Shown here: positions 1-6,056 of the stretch, in pieces
Numbering within the stretch: the stretch's first letter is position 1
Layout: the number at the start of each line of letters is the position of its first letter
NCBI GenBank assembly: GCA_964355005.1
Contig: CAYHBX010000005.1
Location: 1-23,804, forward strand
Reading direction: 5' to 3'
Origin: JAUSKF01 sp964355005
Lineage (GTDB): Bacteria > Patescibacteriota > Minisyncoccia > UBA6257 > WO2-44-18
DNA length: 23,804 bases
Notes under the pieces: generated by a model
Seen by the model: only the letters and a program-made list of their open reading frames with translations
Told to the model about the DNA's origin: nothing
The model's database searches: none
Position numbers and translations under genes: made by a program

Positions 1-36
1 AAAGTTAAAAGTTAAAAGTAAAATGTTAAAAGTTCT
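1..36. repeat. AT-rich AGTTAAAAGT-type simple repeat
   Basis: The window opens with several overlapping copies of AGTTAAAA/AAGTAAAA. The same word family recurs upstream of gatC, on both sides of the four-helix-bundle gene, and inside ligA near 2160-2192. It has no coding potential. It is probably an interspersed low-complexity repeat, and its function is unknown. Confidence 0.5.
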
Positions 37-47
37 TATGCTACAAT
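37..47 (+). promoter_or_regulatory. Extended -10 promoter of the first small gene
   Basis: TATGCTACAAT reads as an extended -10 (TG-n-TACAAT). The hexamer ends 7 nt before the ATG at 55, so transcription would start at or next to the start codon and give a leaderless mRNA. No Shine-Dalgarno sequence is visible. Confidence 0.5.
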
Positions 48-54
48 AGAAATC

Positions 55-264
55 ATGGAGAATAACAAATTTCGTTTGTGGGGGAAGTGGTTCTGGATCG
101 GAGTAGTGATCGGTTTTTTGAACGCAATTGCCGGAGTGGTCTATTCGGTAGCGTTAATAGTAGAGCCGGAGAATAGGAAAACCGGATTGGTTTTGCTTGG
201 TTGGACTTTGGTAGTAATGGTAGCGATGGCGATAGTGTTCGGAATTGTTTATCCGCAGCGGTAA
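55..264 (+). CDS. Small two-helix membrane protein, unknown function
   Basis: The product is 69 aa. A short polar N-terminus carrying Trp and Lys (about residues 1-14) is followed by a hydrophobic segment at about 15-36, a short charged loop containing EPENRK, and a second hydrophobic segment at about 45-65. That predicts a two-pass inner-membrane protein with both ends on the same side. I recognise no conserved motif. The ATG is preceded by an extended -10 only 7 nt upstream, which supports both the start and leaderless expression. It lies just before a palindromic element and ligA. It could belong to a CPR-specific small membrane family, but I cannot name one. Confidence 0.6.
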   Translation: MENNKFRLWGKWFWIGVVIGFLNAIAGVVYSVALIVEPENRKTGLVLLGWTLVVMVAMAIVFGIVYPQR

Positions 265-286
265 TGGGGCACTAGTGACTGGTAAA

Positions 287-345
287 CCCCCACACCAAAC
301 AAGGAGTTCTCCTCTTTGCTTTCTTGCTCCTTGTTGTGGTGTGGG
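287..345. mobile_element. Palindromic element A (59 bp, 6-bp flanking repeats GGTAAA)
   Basis: This is a fold-back sequence with arms at 286-306 and 327-348. The arms pair over about 21 bp with a single-base bulge and enclose a 20-nt pyrimidine-rich loop. The outer ends are CCCCCACACC and GGTGTGGG. GGTAAA occurs immediately outside both ends (281-286 and 346-351), as expected for a target-site duplication. The 18-nt arm agrees with the arms of the elements at 7979 and 17225 at about 14 positions. It lies between the stop of the small membrane gene and ligA. The left end has two extra C residues compared with the other copies, so the exact boundary is uncertain. Confidence 0.6.
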
Positions 346-347
346 GG

Positions 348-353
348 TAAAAT
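348..353 (+). promoter_or_regulatory. -10 box of ligA
   Basis: TAAAAT ends 7 nt before the ATG at 361, the spacing expected for a leaderless transcript. It overlaps the right-hand copy of the GGTAAA repeat. A possible -35 (TTGCTC, 324-329) would lie inside palindromic element A at an 18-bp spacing, so the insertion may have rebuilt the ligA promoter. That last point is inference. Confidence 0.4.
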
Positions 354-360
354 TATCCTC

Positions 361-2415
361 ATGGTTAAGTCCGAGGCTAAATTGAGGGTTGAAAAGTTGC
401 GTGAAGCGATAAATAAATATCGCTATTCTTATCACGTTCTGGATAAGTCGGAGATCTCCGATGAGGCCTTAGATGCTCTGAAAAAAGAACTTTTCGATCT
501 GGAGGAGCAATTTCCTGACTTGATAACATCCGATTCTCCGACCCAAAGAGTGGCCGGAAAACCGCTGGCGGAATTTAAGAAGGTTAAGCATGAGATCAAA
601 ATGATCTCGCTTAATGACGCCTTTTCGGAGCAGGACATGAAAGACTGGCTTCAGCGTCTGGAGAATTATTTGGGTGGCACGATTGGGCATGAGTTTTATT
701 GCGATCTGAAGATGGACGGCTTGGCGGTGGAATTGGTTTATGAAAACGGTTTATTTGTTCAGGGCAGTACTCGAGGCGACGGTGATGTGGGCGAGAATAT
801 TACTCAAAATTTGAAAACTATTGAGGCAATACCGCTCAAGTTGGAAAGCAGAGGAAAGTCCGAAGTCCCCAGTCGCCCAGTGGTGAGAGGGGAGGTTTTT
901 TTGACAACCAAAGAATTTAGCCGGATCAACAAAGAACAAGAAAAGAAAGGAGAAAAAGTTTATGCCAACCCACGAAATCTGGTAGCCGGCTCCATTCGTC
1001 AGCTGGACCCCAAAATAACCGCTTCCCGAAAATTGAATTTCTATGCTTACGCTATTTCCGGTGAAGGATCGGAATATTTAAAAAAATATCCGACGCACGC
1101 CGCCGAATACGAGGCTTTACGTAAGTTCGGCATTGCGCCTAATCCGGCGGGCCGCGTAGTTAATTCCCTTGAGGCAGTTTTTGATTTTCATAAAGAAGTG
1201 GCAAAAAAACGGGAAAAACTGGCTTACGAAATTGATGGCATCGTGGTGACGGTTAACGACAAGAAAATTTATGAGCGAGCGGGTGTTATCGGAAAGGCGC
1301 CGCGCGCCGGCGTAGCGTATAAATTTTCGCCAAAAGAAGCGACTACTATTGTTGAAGATATCCAGGTGCAGGTTGGTCGGACGGGCGCGTTGACGCCGGT
1401 GGCCGTGTTGCGACCGGTAGAGGTGGGTGGTGTTACCGTCAGCCACGCGACCCTGCATAACGCCGATGAGATCGAGAGGTTGGGTTTGAAGATCGGAGAC
1501 ACGGTGATCATCAGTCGAGCCGGTGATGTGATCCCGCAGGTGAATAAAGTTTTAACGGAATTGCGCGTCGGCAAAGAAAAAACTTTTAAAATGCCCGCCC
1601 GATGCCCCGTTGATGATTCGGCGGTGGTCCGTGACGGCGTGGCTTATAAATGTTCCAACAAAAATTGCGGGGCGCGCCAGCGTGAGTTCCTGTATCATTT
1701 TGTTTCCGGCAATGGTTTTAATATGGAAGGATTGGGTCCGAAAATTCTGGACCGTTTTATGGACGAAGGCCTAATCAGTGATGCCGCTGACATTTTTATC
1801 TTAAAAAAGGGTGACATTGAGGTTCTGGAGCGTTTTGGCGAAAAATCCGCGGAAAATATCGTGGCGGAGATAGAAATGCGTAAAAAGATTTCATTGGACA
1901 AGTTTATTTATGCGCTTGGAATTATCCACGTGGGAGAAGAAACCGCCCGCCTACTGGCGCAATGGCTGGTATCAAGTGTCAGGTATCAAGTGTCGCGGCC
2001 GAAAGAAATTTCAGAATTTTTTGAACATCAAACACTCGAACAACTGCAACAAGTTCAAGATATCGGTCCGGCGGTGGCGAAAAGTATTTACGAATATTTC
2101 CAGGACAAGCGTCATCAGGAGTTTATTAAAAAAATGGATAAGGCGGGGGTGATTTTAGAAAGTGAAAAGTTAAAAGTGAAAAGTAAAAAATTGGAAGGGC
2201 AAACATTCGTGCTGACCGGCACTATGGAGGGAACGTCACGAGAAGAGGCTAAAGAGAAAATCCGCGCCTTGGGAGGGGAGACCAGCGAATCGGTTTCCGG
2301 TAAAACCAGTTACGTTGTCGCCGGCGCCGAACCGGGATCGAAATTGCAAAAAGCCGAGAAATTGGGCGTGAAAGTTTTGAACGAGGCGGAATTTTTGGCT
2401 CTATTGCAAAAATAG
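361..2415 (+). CDS. ligA: NAD-dependent DNA ligase LigA
   Basis: LigA seals nicks in duplex DNA using NAD+ during replication and repair. The product is 684 aa, normal for the family. The adenylation domain carries the KMDG motif with catalytic Lys117. It is followed by the OB fold, a small zinc-finger region at 415-436, helix-hairpin-helix repeats (about 440-590) and a C-terminal BRCT domain (about 609-684). I chose the ATG at 361 because it gives the usual N-terminus and has a -10 box 7 nt upstream; an in-frame start at 316 would begin inside the palindromic element. Three oddities are visible: the zinc finger has CPVD in place of C-x2-C, leaving three Cys (415, 431, 436); a 14-bp tandem repeat is translated at 1968-1995; and an AAGTTAAAAGT-type repeat is translated in the linker before BRCT. 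The identification is secure. Confidence 0.97.
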   Translation: MVKSEAKLRVEKLREAINKYRYSYHVLDKSEISDEALDALKKELFDLEEQFPDLITSDSPTQRVAGKPLAEFKKVKHEIKMISLNDAFSEQDMKDWLQRLENYLGGTIGHEFYCDLKMDGLAVELVYENGLFVQGSTRGDGDVGENITQNLKTIEAIPLKLESRGKSEVPSRPVVRGEVFLTTKEFSRINKEQEKKGEKVYANPRNLVAGSIRQLDPKITASRKLNFYAYAISGEGSEYLKKYPTHAAEYEALRKFGIAPNPAGRVVNSLEAVFDFHKEVAKKREKLAYEIDGIVVTVNDKKIYERAGVIGKAPRAGVAYKFSPKEATTIVEDIQVQVGRTGALTPVAVLRPVEVGGVTVSHATLHNADEIERLGLKIGDTVIISRAGDVIPQVNKVLTELRVGKEKTFKMPARCPVDDSAVVRDGVAYKCSNKNCGARQREFLYHFVSGNGFNMEGLGPKILDRFMDEGLISDAADIFILKKGDIEVLERFGEKSAENIVAEIEMRKKISLDKFIYALGIIHVGEETARLLAQWLVSSVRYQVSRPKEISEFFEHQTLEQLQQVQDIGPAVAKSIYEYFQDKRHQEFIKKMDKAGVILESEKLKVKSKKLEGQTFVLTGTMEGTSREEAKEKIRALGGETSESVSGKTSYVVAGAEPGSKLQKAEKLGVKVLNEAEFLALLQK
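1968..1995 (+). repeat. 14-bp tandem repeat inside ligA
   Basis: GGTATCAAGTGTCA is followed directly by GGTATCAAGTGTCG. The repeat is translated into a short stretch around VSSVRYQVSR in the helix-hairpin-helix region. The reading frame is kept through 28 bp, so the repeat is tolerated, probably in a surface loop. Confidence 0.6.
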
Positions 2416-2458
2416 CTTTTTTTGTTTATTATATCCCCGTTCCTTGAAAGGGTGGATT

Positions 2459-2656
2459 ATGAGTCAAACCGCGCTATGGTTTTTCTTCGGAGTGCTGATA
2501 CTTTTCAGCGTTCTCGGAAACGCTTACGCCTACATCGCGATTGCCACGGAAGAAGCGCGTCCGGACGCCCGCCGCGCCTATTACGTTGTAAACGCGGCTT
2601 GGTCAATTTTTAACGTACTCCTCGTTGGAGCAATCCTTTGGAGGTGCTTCCGGTGA
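2459..2656 (+). CDS. Small two-helix membrane protein, unknown function
   Basis: The product is 65 aa, counting from the ATG at 2459, which has a purine-rich GAAAGGG about 8 nt upstream; an in-frame TTG at 2444 is less likely. A hydrophobic segment covers about residues 5-27, then comes a charged loop (EEARPDARRA), then a second hydrophobic segment at about 40-60 and a short basic tail. It looks like a small two-pass membrane protein. Its stop codon overlaps the GTG start of the next gene, so the two are probably translationally coupled. No family is recognised. Confidence 0.6.
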   Translation: MSQTALWFFFGVLILFSVLGNAYAYIAIATEEARPDARRAYYVVNAAWSIFNVLLVGAILWRCFR

Positions 2657-2847
2657 AGCCCAGCGAAAATGCTCTTATTTTCCAAACCGTTGCGTTGTTT
2701 CTTATGGGCATCGCAACGTTCGTGCTAGGGTTTTTTGCCGGCCAACATGATCACCACGGGATTGCATTTTTGTTGTACTTCTTCAGTATAATTTTCTGGC
2801 TGAATTGCTTTTTTTCGTTAAAGCGCTGGTTTCGTTACTATCCGTAA
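2653..2847 (+). CDS. Small two-helix membrane protein with His-rich loop
   Basis: I place the start at the GTG at 2653, which overlaps the upstream TGA (GTGA) and has GGAGG at 2639-2643. This gives 64 aa; a TTG at 2638 would add five residues. Hydrophobic segments lie at about residues 10-31 and 38-55, separated by a short loop containing QHDHHG. The C-terminus is basic and aromatic. It is the second gene of a coupled pair of tiny membrane proteins and is followed 10 nt later by a strong terminator. I recognise no family. The His-rich loop could bind a metal, but nothing else supports that. Confidence 0.6.
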   Translation: MKPSENALIFQTVALFLMGIATFVLGFFAGQHDHHGIAFLLYFFSIIFWLNCFFSLKRWFRYYP

Positions 2848-2856
2848 GCTCCAAGT

Positions 2857-2886
2857 CCCCCGCCACTCGCGGCGGGGGCTTTTTTT
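2857..2886 (+). terminator. Rho-independent terminator
   Basis: An 8-bp GC-only stem (CCCCCGCC paired with GGCGGGGG) with a 6-nt loop is followed by CTTTTTTT. It ends the run of small membrane genes, so gatC must have its own promoter. Confidence 0.9.
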
Positions 2887-2916
2887 ATCGCGCTTTTTAC
2901 ATTAAACTTTTTACTT

Positions 2917-2922
2917 TATACT
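2917..2922 (+). promoter_or_regulatory. -10 box of gatC
   Basis: TATACT ends 7 nt before the gatC ATG. A -35-like TTTACA lies at 2896-2901, with a rather short 15-bp spacer. This predicts a leaderless mRNA. The surrounding CTTTTTACATTAAAC is repeated upstream of gatA at about 3611-3625. Confidence 0.5.
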
Positions 2923-2929
2923 TATCTAC

Positions 2930-3226
2930 ATGTCCGATATCACCAAAAAATCTCTTGAACATTTAGCCGACCTGGCCCGCTTGGAGCTTTCCGGAAAAGA
3001 AGAAGATAAATTTTTGAAGGATCTCGAAAGCATCTTGGGCCATTTTAAGGAGCTGGAAAGTTTGGATACTTCAAATGTTCAACCTTTGACTGGCGGCACT
3101 AGTTTAAAAAATGTTCTGCGGGACGATGAGGCGAGTCATTCCAGTTTGTCGGCCGCCCCGGTAGTGGACGCCTTCCCGGAGAAGGAAAAAGATTACCTGA
3201 AAACACCTGCAGTTTTTCAGGAGTAA
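2930..3226 (+). CDS. gatC: Asp/Glu-tRNA amidotransferase subunit GatC
   Basis: GatC is the small scaffold subunit of GatCAB, which amidates Glu-tRNA(Gln) and/or Asp-tRNA(Asn). The product is 98 aa, the usual length. The N-terminal motif around HLADLARLELS, the acidic helix ending in the LGHF-like stretch, and the central NVQPLTGG segment are typical. The C-terminus has the usual extended tail (FPEKEKDYLKTPAVFQE). It heads a gat cluster, but gatA is separated from it by an unrelated four-helix-bundle gene and gatB is not in the window. The -10 box 7 nt upstream suggests leaderless translation. Confidence 0.92.
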   Translation: MSDITKKSLEHLADLARLELSGKEEDKFLKDLESILGHFKELESLDTSNVQPLTGGTSLKNVLRDDEASHSSLSAAPVVDAFPEKEKDYLKTPAVFQE

Positions 3227-3227
3227 A

Positions 3228-3608
3228 ATGTTAAATGTGACAAGTAAAATGGAATACAGGGCTGCTTACAAAAACTTAGACGTTTGGTCGAAAGCCAATG
3301 AACTTGCGCTTTCGGTCTATCGAGTTACAAAGAAATTTCCCAAGGATGAGTTATTTGGTTTAATATCTCAAATGCGTCGTGCCGCAGTATCGGTGCCAGC
3401 GAATATAGTGGAGGGTTATAGCAGGAATACCAAAAAGGACAGAGTACATTTTTATTATTTTAGTCGTGGATCTCTTACGGAATTAGAATACTACATAGAC
3501 CTTTCTCTGCAGCTGGATTATATAACAAACGAGGAGCACCATCAGTTAATTGGACTAAAGAATGATGCCGGGCGTTTGTTATATGGGTTTATCAACTCCT
3601 CTGCTTAG
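3228..3608 (+). CDS. Four-helix-bundle protein (S23 / 23S rRNA IVS-type family)
   Basis: The product is 126 aa. The sequence follows the family pattern closely: a YKNLDVWSKANELA first helix, the FPKDELFGLISQMRRAAVS stretch, VPANIVEGYSR, then a helix beginning RGSLTELEYY and a final helix ending in GFI. These proteins were first seen in intervening sequences of 23S rRNA genes and are also common as free-standing genes in CPR genomes; their function is unknown. AGGAG lies 4 nt before the ATG at 3228, but an ATG at 3249 also gives a plausible N-terminus. It interrupts gatC and gatA and is flanked on both sides by related AT-rich repeats, suggesting insertion into the operon. Confidence 0.88.
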   Translation: MLNVTSKMEYRAAYKNLDVWSKANELALSVYRVTKKFPKDELFGLISQMRRAAVSVPANIVEGYSRNTKKDRVHFYYFSRGSLTELEYYIDLSLQLDYITNEEHHQLIGLKNDAGRLLYGFINSSA

Positions 3609-3639
3609 TCACTTTTTACATTAAACATTTAACTATCAT

Positions 3640-5088
3640 ATGCACTTGCACGACCTGACAATCAAAAAATTTCACGAAGGTTTAGAGAAAAAAGAATTCT
3701 CCGCTTTCGACGTTGCAAAAACCTTCTTTGATTATATTGAAACCCGTGATCAAGAGGTTGGCGCTTATCTAAGCGTCCACAAAGACCAGGCGTTGAAACA
3801 AGCCGAGTTGGCCGATATTAAAGTTGCTAAAAATGAACCCTTGAGTTTAGTGGATGGTTTGCCGATGGCGATCAAGGACAATATTTTAATCCAGGGTTTG
3901 CCGGCGACTGCCGGTTCCAAAATGCTGGAAAATTATCGCGCTTCTTATGACGCTACGGTCATCACGAAATTAAAATCTGCCGGCGCTGTTTTCCTGGGTA
4001 AAACTAACCTGGACGAATTCGCTATGGGTTCTTCGACTGAAAATTCGGCATTCAAAAAAACCCGCAATCCGCATGATTTGGAGAGAGTTCCCGGCGGTTC
4101 TTCCGGGGGATCGGCCGCGGCGGTGGCCGGGCATATGGCAGTGGCGGCGCTCGGTTCTGATACCGGCGGATCTATTCGTCAGCCGGCCGGATTTTGCGGC
4201 GTTGTCGGCCTGAAGCCGACTTATGGCGCCGTTTCTCGTCACGGTGTTATTGCAATGGCTTCCAGCTTGGACCAGATCGGCCCGTTCACGAAAACCGTTG
4301 AGGACGCGGCGATCCTTTTTAAAACTATTTCCGGACAGGACAAGTTTGACGCGACTAGCGTGGCTACGAATTATGGCGAGGAACTTTGGAATCCGAAGCT
4401 GGAAGATATCAAAAAATTAAAGATCGGCATTCCGAAAGAATATTTCGGCCCCGGCTTGGACCCATCGGTCGTGAAGACGATGGAAGAGACGATGAATTCC
4501 CTGAAGAGTCTTGGTCTGGAATTCAAGGAAATCTCCCTGCCACACACCAAATACGCGCTTTCCTGTTACTACATAATTATGCCGGCGGAGGTAAGTTCCA
4601 ACCTGGCCCGCTTTGACGGCATTCGCTATGGAGAAGTGGCAGGTGTCGGGCGTCAAGATTTCAGTTTGGTGGAGCTGTATAAGAAAAACCGGAGCAACGG
4701 ATTTGGTTCGGAGGCGAAGCGCCGCATTATTTTGGGGACTTACGTCTTGTCTTCCGGATATTATGACGCGTATTACGCGAAAGCTCAGAAAGTCCGCCGT
4801 TTGATCAAGAATGATTTCGATCAGGCCTTCAAAGAAGTAGACGTCATCTTCACTCCGGTCTCGCCGACGCCGCCGTTTAAATTCGGAGAAAAAGTCAGCG
4901 ATCCACTGGCGATGTATCTCTCGGACATCTTTACTATCCCTGTGAATATGGCCGGACTGCCCGCCATTTCTATTCCTGCTAAACTGAAAGCAGGAGAGTT
5001 GCCGGTCGGATTCCAGTTGATCGGTAAGCATTGGCGCGAGGCGGATATTTTGGGCATCGGCCAGTTCTATGAAAAGCTCTCCGTTTGA
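3640..5088 (+). CDS. gatA: Glutamyl-tRNA(Gln) amidotransferase subunit GatA
   Basis: GatA is the amidase-signature subunit that releases ammonia from glutamine for tRNA-dependent amidation. The product is 482 aa, full length. The catalytic triad is visible: Lys79 in AIKD, the cis-Ser Ser154 in GGSSGGS and the nucleophile Ser178 in DTGGSIR. The downstream GLKPTYGAVSR motif is also typical. The start is the first ATG after the four-helix-bundle gene, and the same AT-rich stretch that precedes gatC lies just upstream, so gatA may have its own promoter. The next gene starts 3 nt after the stop. Confidence 0.97.
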   Translation: MHLHDLTIKKFHEGLEKKEFSAFDVAKTFFDYIETRDQEVGAYLSVHKDQALKQAELADIKVAKNEPLSLVDGLPMAIKDNILIQGLPATAGSKMLENYRASYDATVITKLKSAGAVFLGKTNLDEFAMGSSTENSAFKKTRNPHDLERVPGGSSGGSAAAVAGHMAVAALGSDTGGSIRQPAGFCGVVGLKPTYGAVSRHGVIAMASSLDQIGPFTKTVEDAAILFKTISGQDKFDATSVATNYGEELWNPKLEDIKKLKIGIPKEYFGPGLDPSVVKTMEETMNSLKSLGLEFKEISLPHTKYALSCYYIIMPAEVSSNLARFDGIRYGEVAGVGRQDFSLVELYKKNRSNGFGSEAKRRIILGTYVLSSGYYDAYYAKAQKVRRLIKNDFDQAFKEVDVIFTPVSPTPPFKFGEKVSDPLAMYLSDIFTIPVNMAGLPAISIPAKLKAGELPVGFQLIGKHWREADILGIGQFYEKLSV

Positions 5089-5091
5089 TAC

Positions 5092-5631
5092 ATGGCTGAA
5101 TATTTAAATAAGTTTGTTGAGTTTATTTTGACGTTCCGGGCCGCGGCCGGAGATTTTTTCGCGCCCAATCTTTATATTTTTGAGATCGCCTCTTTGATGA
5201 TCTCAACATTGTTGATCTGGGGAATAATCTACGCCGCCATCGAGAGCAACTTTTTCGTTAAACGAATTGAAGAGTGGATGGATTATCTGACGGTAGGCGA
5301 TGTAGGCAAGATGCGTCAGCTGATCGTTTGGAAGAAGATTGTCAAAAAAATGAACAGTAAGAACTCCACCGATTGGAAGGTAGCTATTTTGGACGCTGAT
5401 AGAATTTTAGATGACACATTGCGTGCCGGTGGCTATCGGGCGCCCACGCTGGAGGAGCGTTTTAAGCTCATTGAACCGATCGACGTTACCAATCAGCCCG
5501 AGTTGATGGAGGCGCACAAGATACGCAATCGTATTGCCCAAGAGCCGGATTTCGCGTTGCCGCACGAGGAGGCTATCCGTGTTTTGCGTATCTATAAAAA
5601 GTCTTTGCAGGAGTTCGGTTTGCTTGATTAA
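5092..5631 (+). CDS. Membrane-anchored protein with HEPN-like cytoplasmic domain
   Basis: The product is 179 aa. One strong membrane segment (about residues 28-50) follows a short amphipathic N-terminus. The rest is soluble and mostly helical. It contains WKVAILDADRILDD (about 95-108) and a C-terminal stretch with HKIRNRIAQEPDF (about 142-154). The pattern RN-x3-His is the catalytic signature of HEPN RNases; here the last position is Gln150, so the domain is HEPN-like but probably catalytically dead, if the assignment is right. It starts 3 nt after gatA and is likely co-transcribed. I recall similar proteins as conserved hypotheticals in CPR, but their function is unknown. Confidence 0.7.
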   Translation: MAEYLNKFVEFILTFRAAAGDFFAPNLYIFEIASLMISTLLIWGIIYAAIESNFFVKRIEEWMDYLTVGDVGKMRQLIVWKKIVKKMNSKNSTDWKVAILDADRILDDTLRAGGYRAPTLEERFKLIEPIDVTNQPELMEAHKIRNRIAQEPDFALPHEEAIRVLRIYKKSLQEFGLLD

Positions 5632-5648
5632 AGGGTTTGTGTTAGGAT
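5620..5648 (+). promoter_or_regulatory. Sigma-70-like promoter of the 67-aa gene
   Basis: TTGCTT (5620-5625), a 17-bp spacer and TAGGAT (5643-5648) overlap the end of the preceding gene. The predicted transcript has a leader of about 20 nt carrying GAGGTGG before the ATG at 5677, unlike the leaderless genes nearby. Confidence 0.45.
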
Positions 5649-5676
5649 AGCCGACAGTTCTAATTGAGGTGGCAAG

Positions 5677-5880
5677 ATGGCCATCTACGCTGATTTTAAA
5701 GTTGGCGGAGTGACCCACTCTCTGACGCTTACTTCCGATCTGTATTTTCGGCTGAACATGCTGGCTATTTCAACCGGGAAATCAGAAGTGGACTGGCTGA
5801 CAAAGATTTGCGAGGAAAAAGGCGAGGTTTCTTGTCGGGCAGTCCGGGAATATCTGGATGAGCAGAATGTGCATCAGTAA
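5677..5880 (+). CDS. Small soluble protein of unknown function
   Basis: The product is 67 aa. The ATG has a good Shine-Dalgarno sequence (GAGGTGG about 6 nt upstream). The N-terminal third looks like a beta-hairpin (ADFKVGGVTHSLTL), followed by helices around DLYFRLNMLAIS and EVDWLTKICEEK. There is no membrane segment or signal peptide, and two Cys are spaced eight residues apart. No family is recognised. It is followed within 15 nt by a bidirectional terminator. Confidence 0.6.
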   Translation: MAIYADFKVGGVTHSLTLTSDLYFRLNMLAISTGKSEVDWLTKICEEKGEVSCRAVREYLDEQNVHQ

Positions 5881-5890
5881 GAGTGTCGTA

Positions 5891-5920
5891 AAAAAAGACT
5901 GCCTTCAAGCAGTCTTTTTT
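5891..5920. terminator. Bidirectional Rho-independent terminator
   Basis: AAAAAAGACTGC pairs perfectly with GCAGTCTTTTTT across a 6-nt loop. The A- and T-runs let it end both the plus-strand small gene and the minus-strand tRNA-Asp transcript. Confidence 0.9.
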
Positions 5921-5924
5921 GTTG

Positions 5925-5998
5925 CGCGGTGGACGGGACTCGAACCCGCGGTCTCCGCCGTGACAGGGCGGCGCTTTAGCCAGCTAAGCTACCACCGC
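5925..5998 (-). tRNA. tRNA-Asp (GTC)
   Basis: The minus strand folds as a complete cloverleaf: acceptor GCGGTGG with CCACCGC, anticodon stem CCGCC/GGCGG around the loop CTGTCAC (anticodon GTC), and T-arm GCGGG-TTCGAGT-CCCGT. The discriminator base is G, as usual for tRNA-Asp. The 3' CCA is not encoded and must be added. Confidence 0.96.
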
Positions 5999-6010
5999 AG
6001 CTTAATCGCT

Positions 6011-6016
6011 ATTATA
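6011..6016 (-). promoter_or_regulatory. -10 box of tRNA-Asp
   Basis: On the minus strand TATAAT lies 12 nt before the first base of the tRNA, a spacing that puts the transcription start close to the mature 5' end. The -35 region is weak (TTTCCT). Confidence 0.5.
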
Positions 6017-6056
6017 ACCAATTTTTAATTTTTAGGAAAGAGGGCAGGGGAGAGCC

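Noticed and set aside
316..360. Upstream in-frame start for ligA
   Set aside because: It would start inside palindromic element A and add 15 residues without family support; the ATG at 361 has a well-placed -10 box and a normal LigA N-terminus.
1968..1995. CRISPR-like repeat
   Set aside because: Only two 14-bp units in direct tandem inside ligA, with no spacers. No CRISPR array is seen anywhere in the window.
4417..5031. 204-codon minus-strand frame opposite gatA
   Set aside because: It lies wholly within the well-supported gatA gene and shows no motif or start signal.
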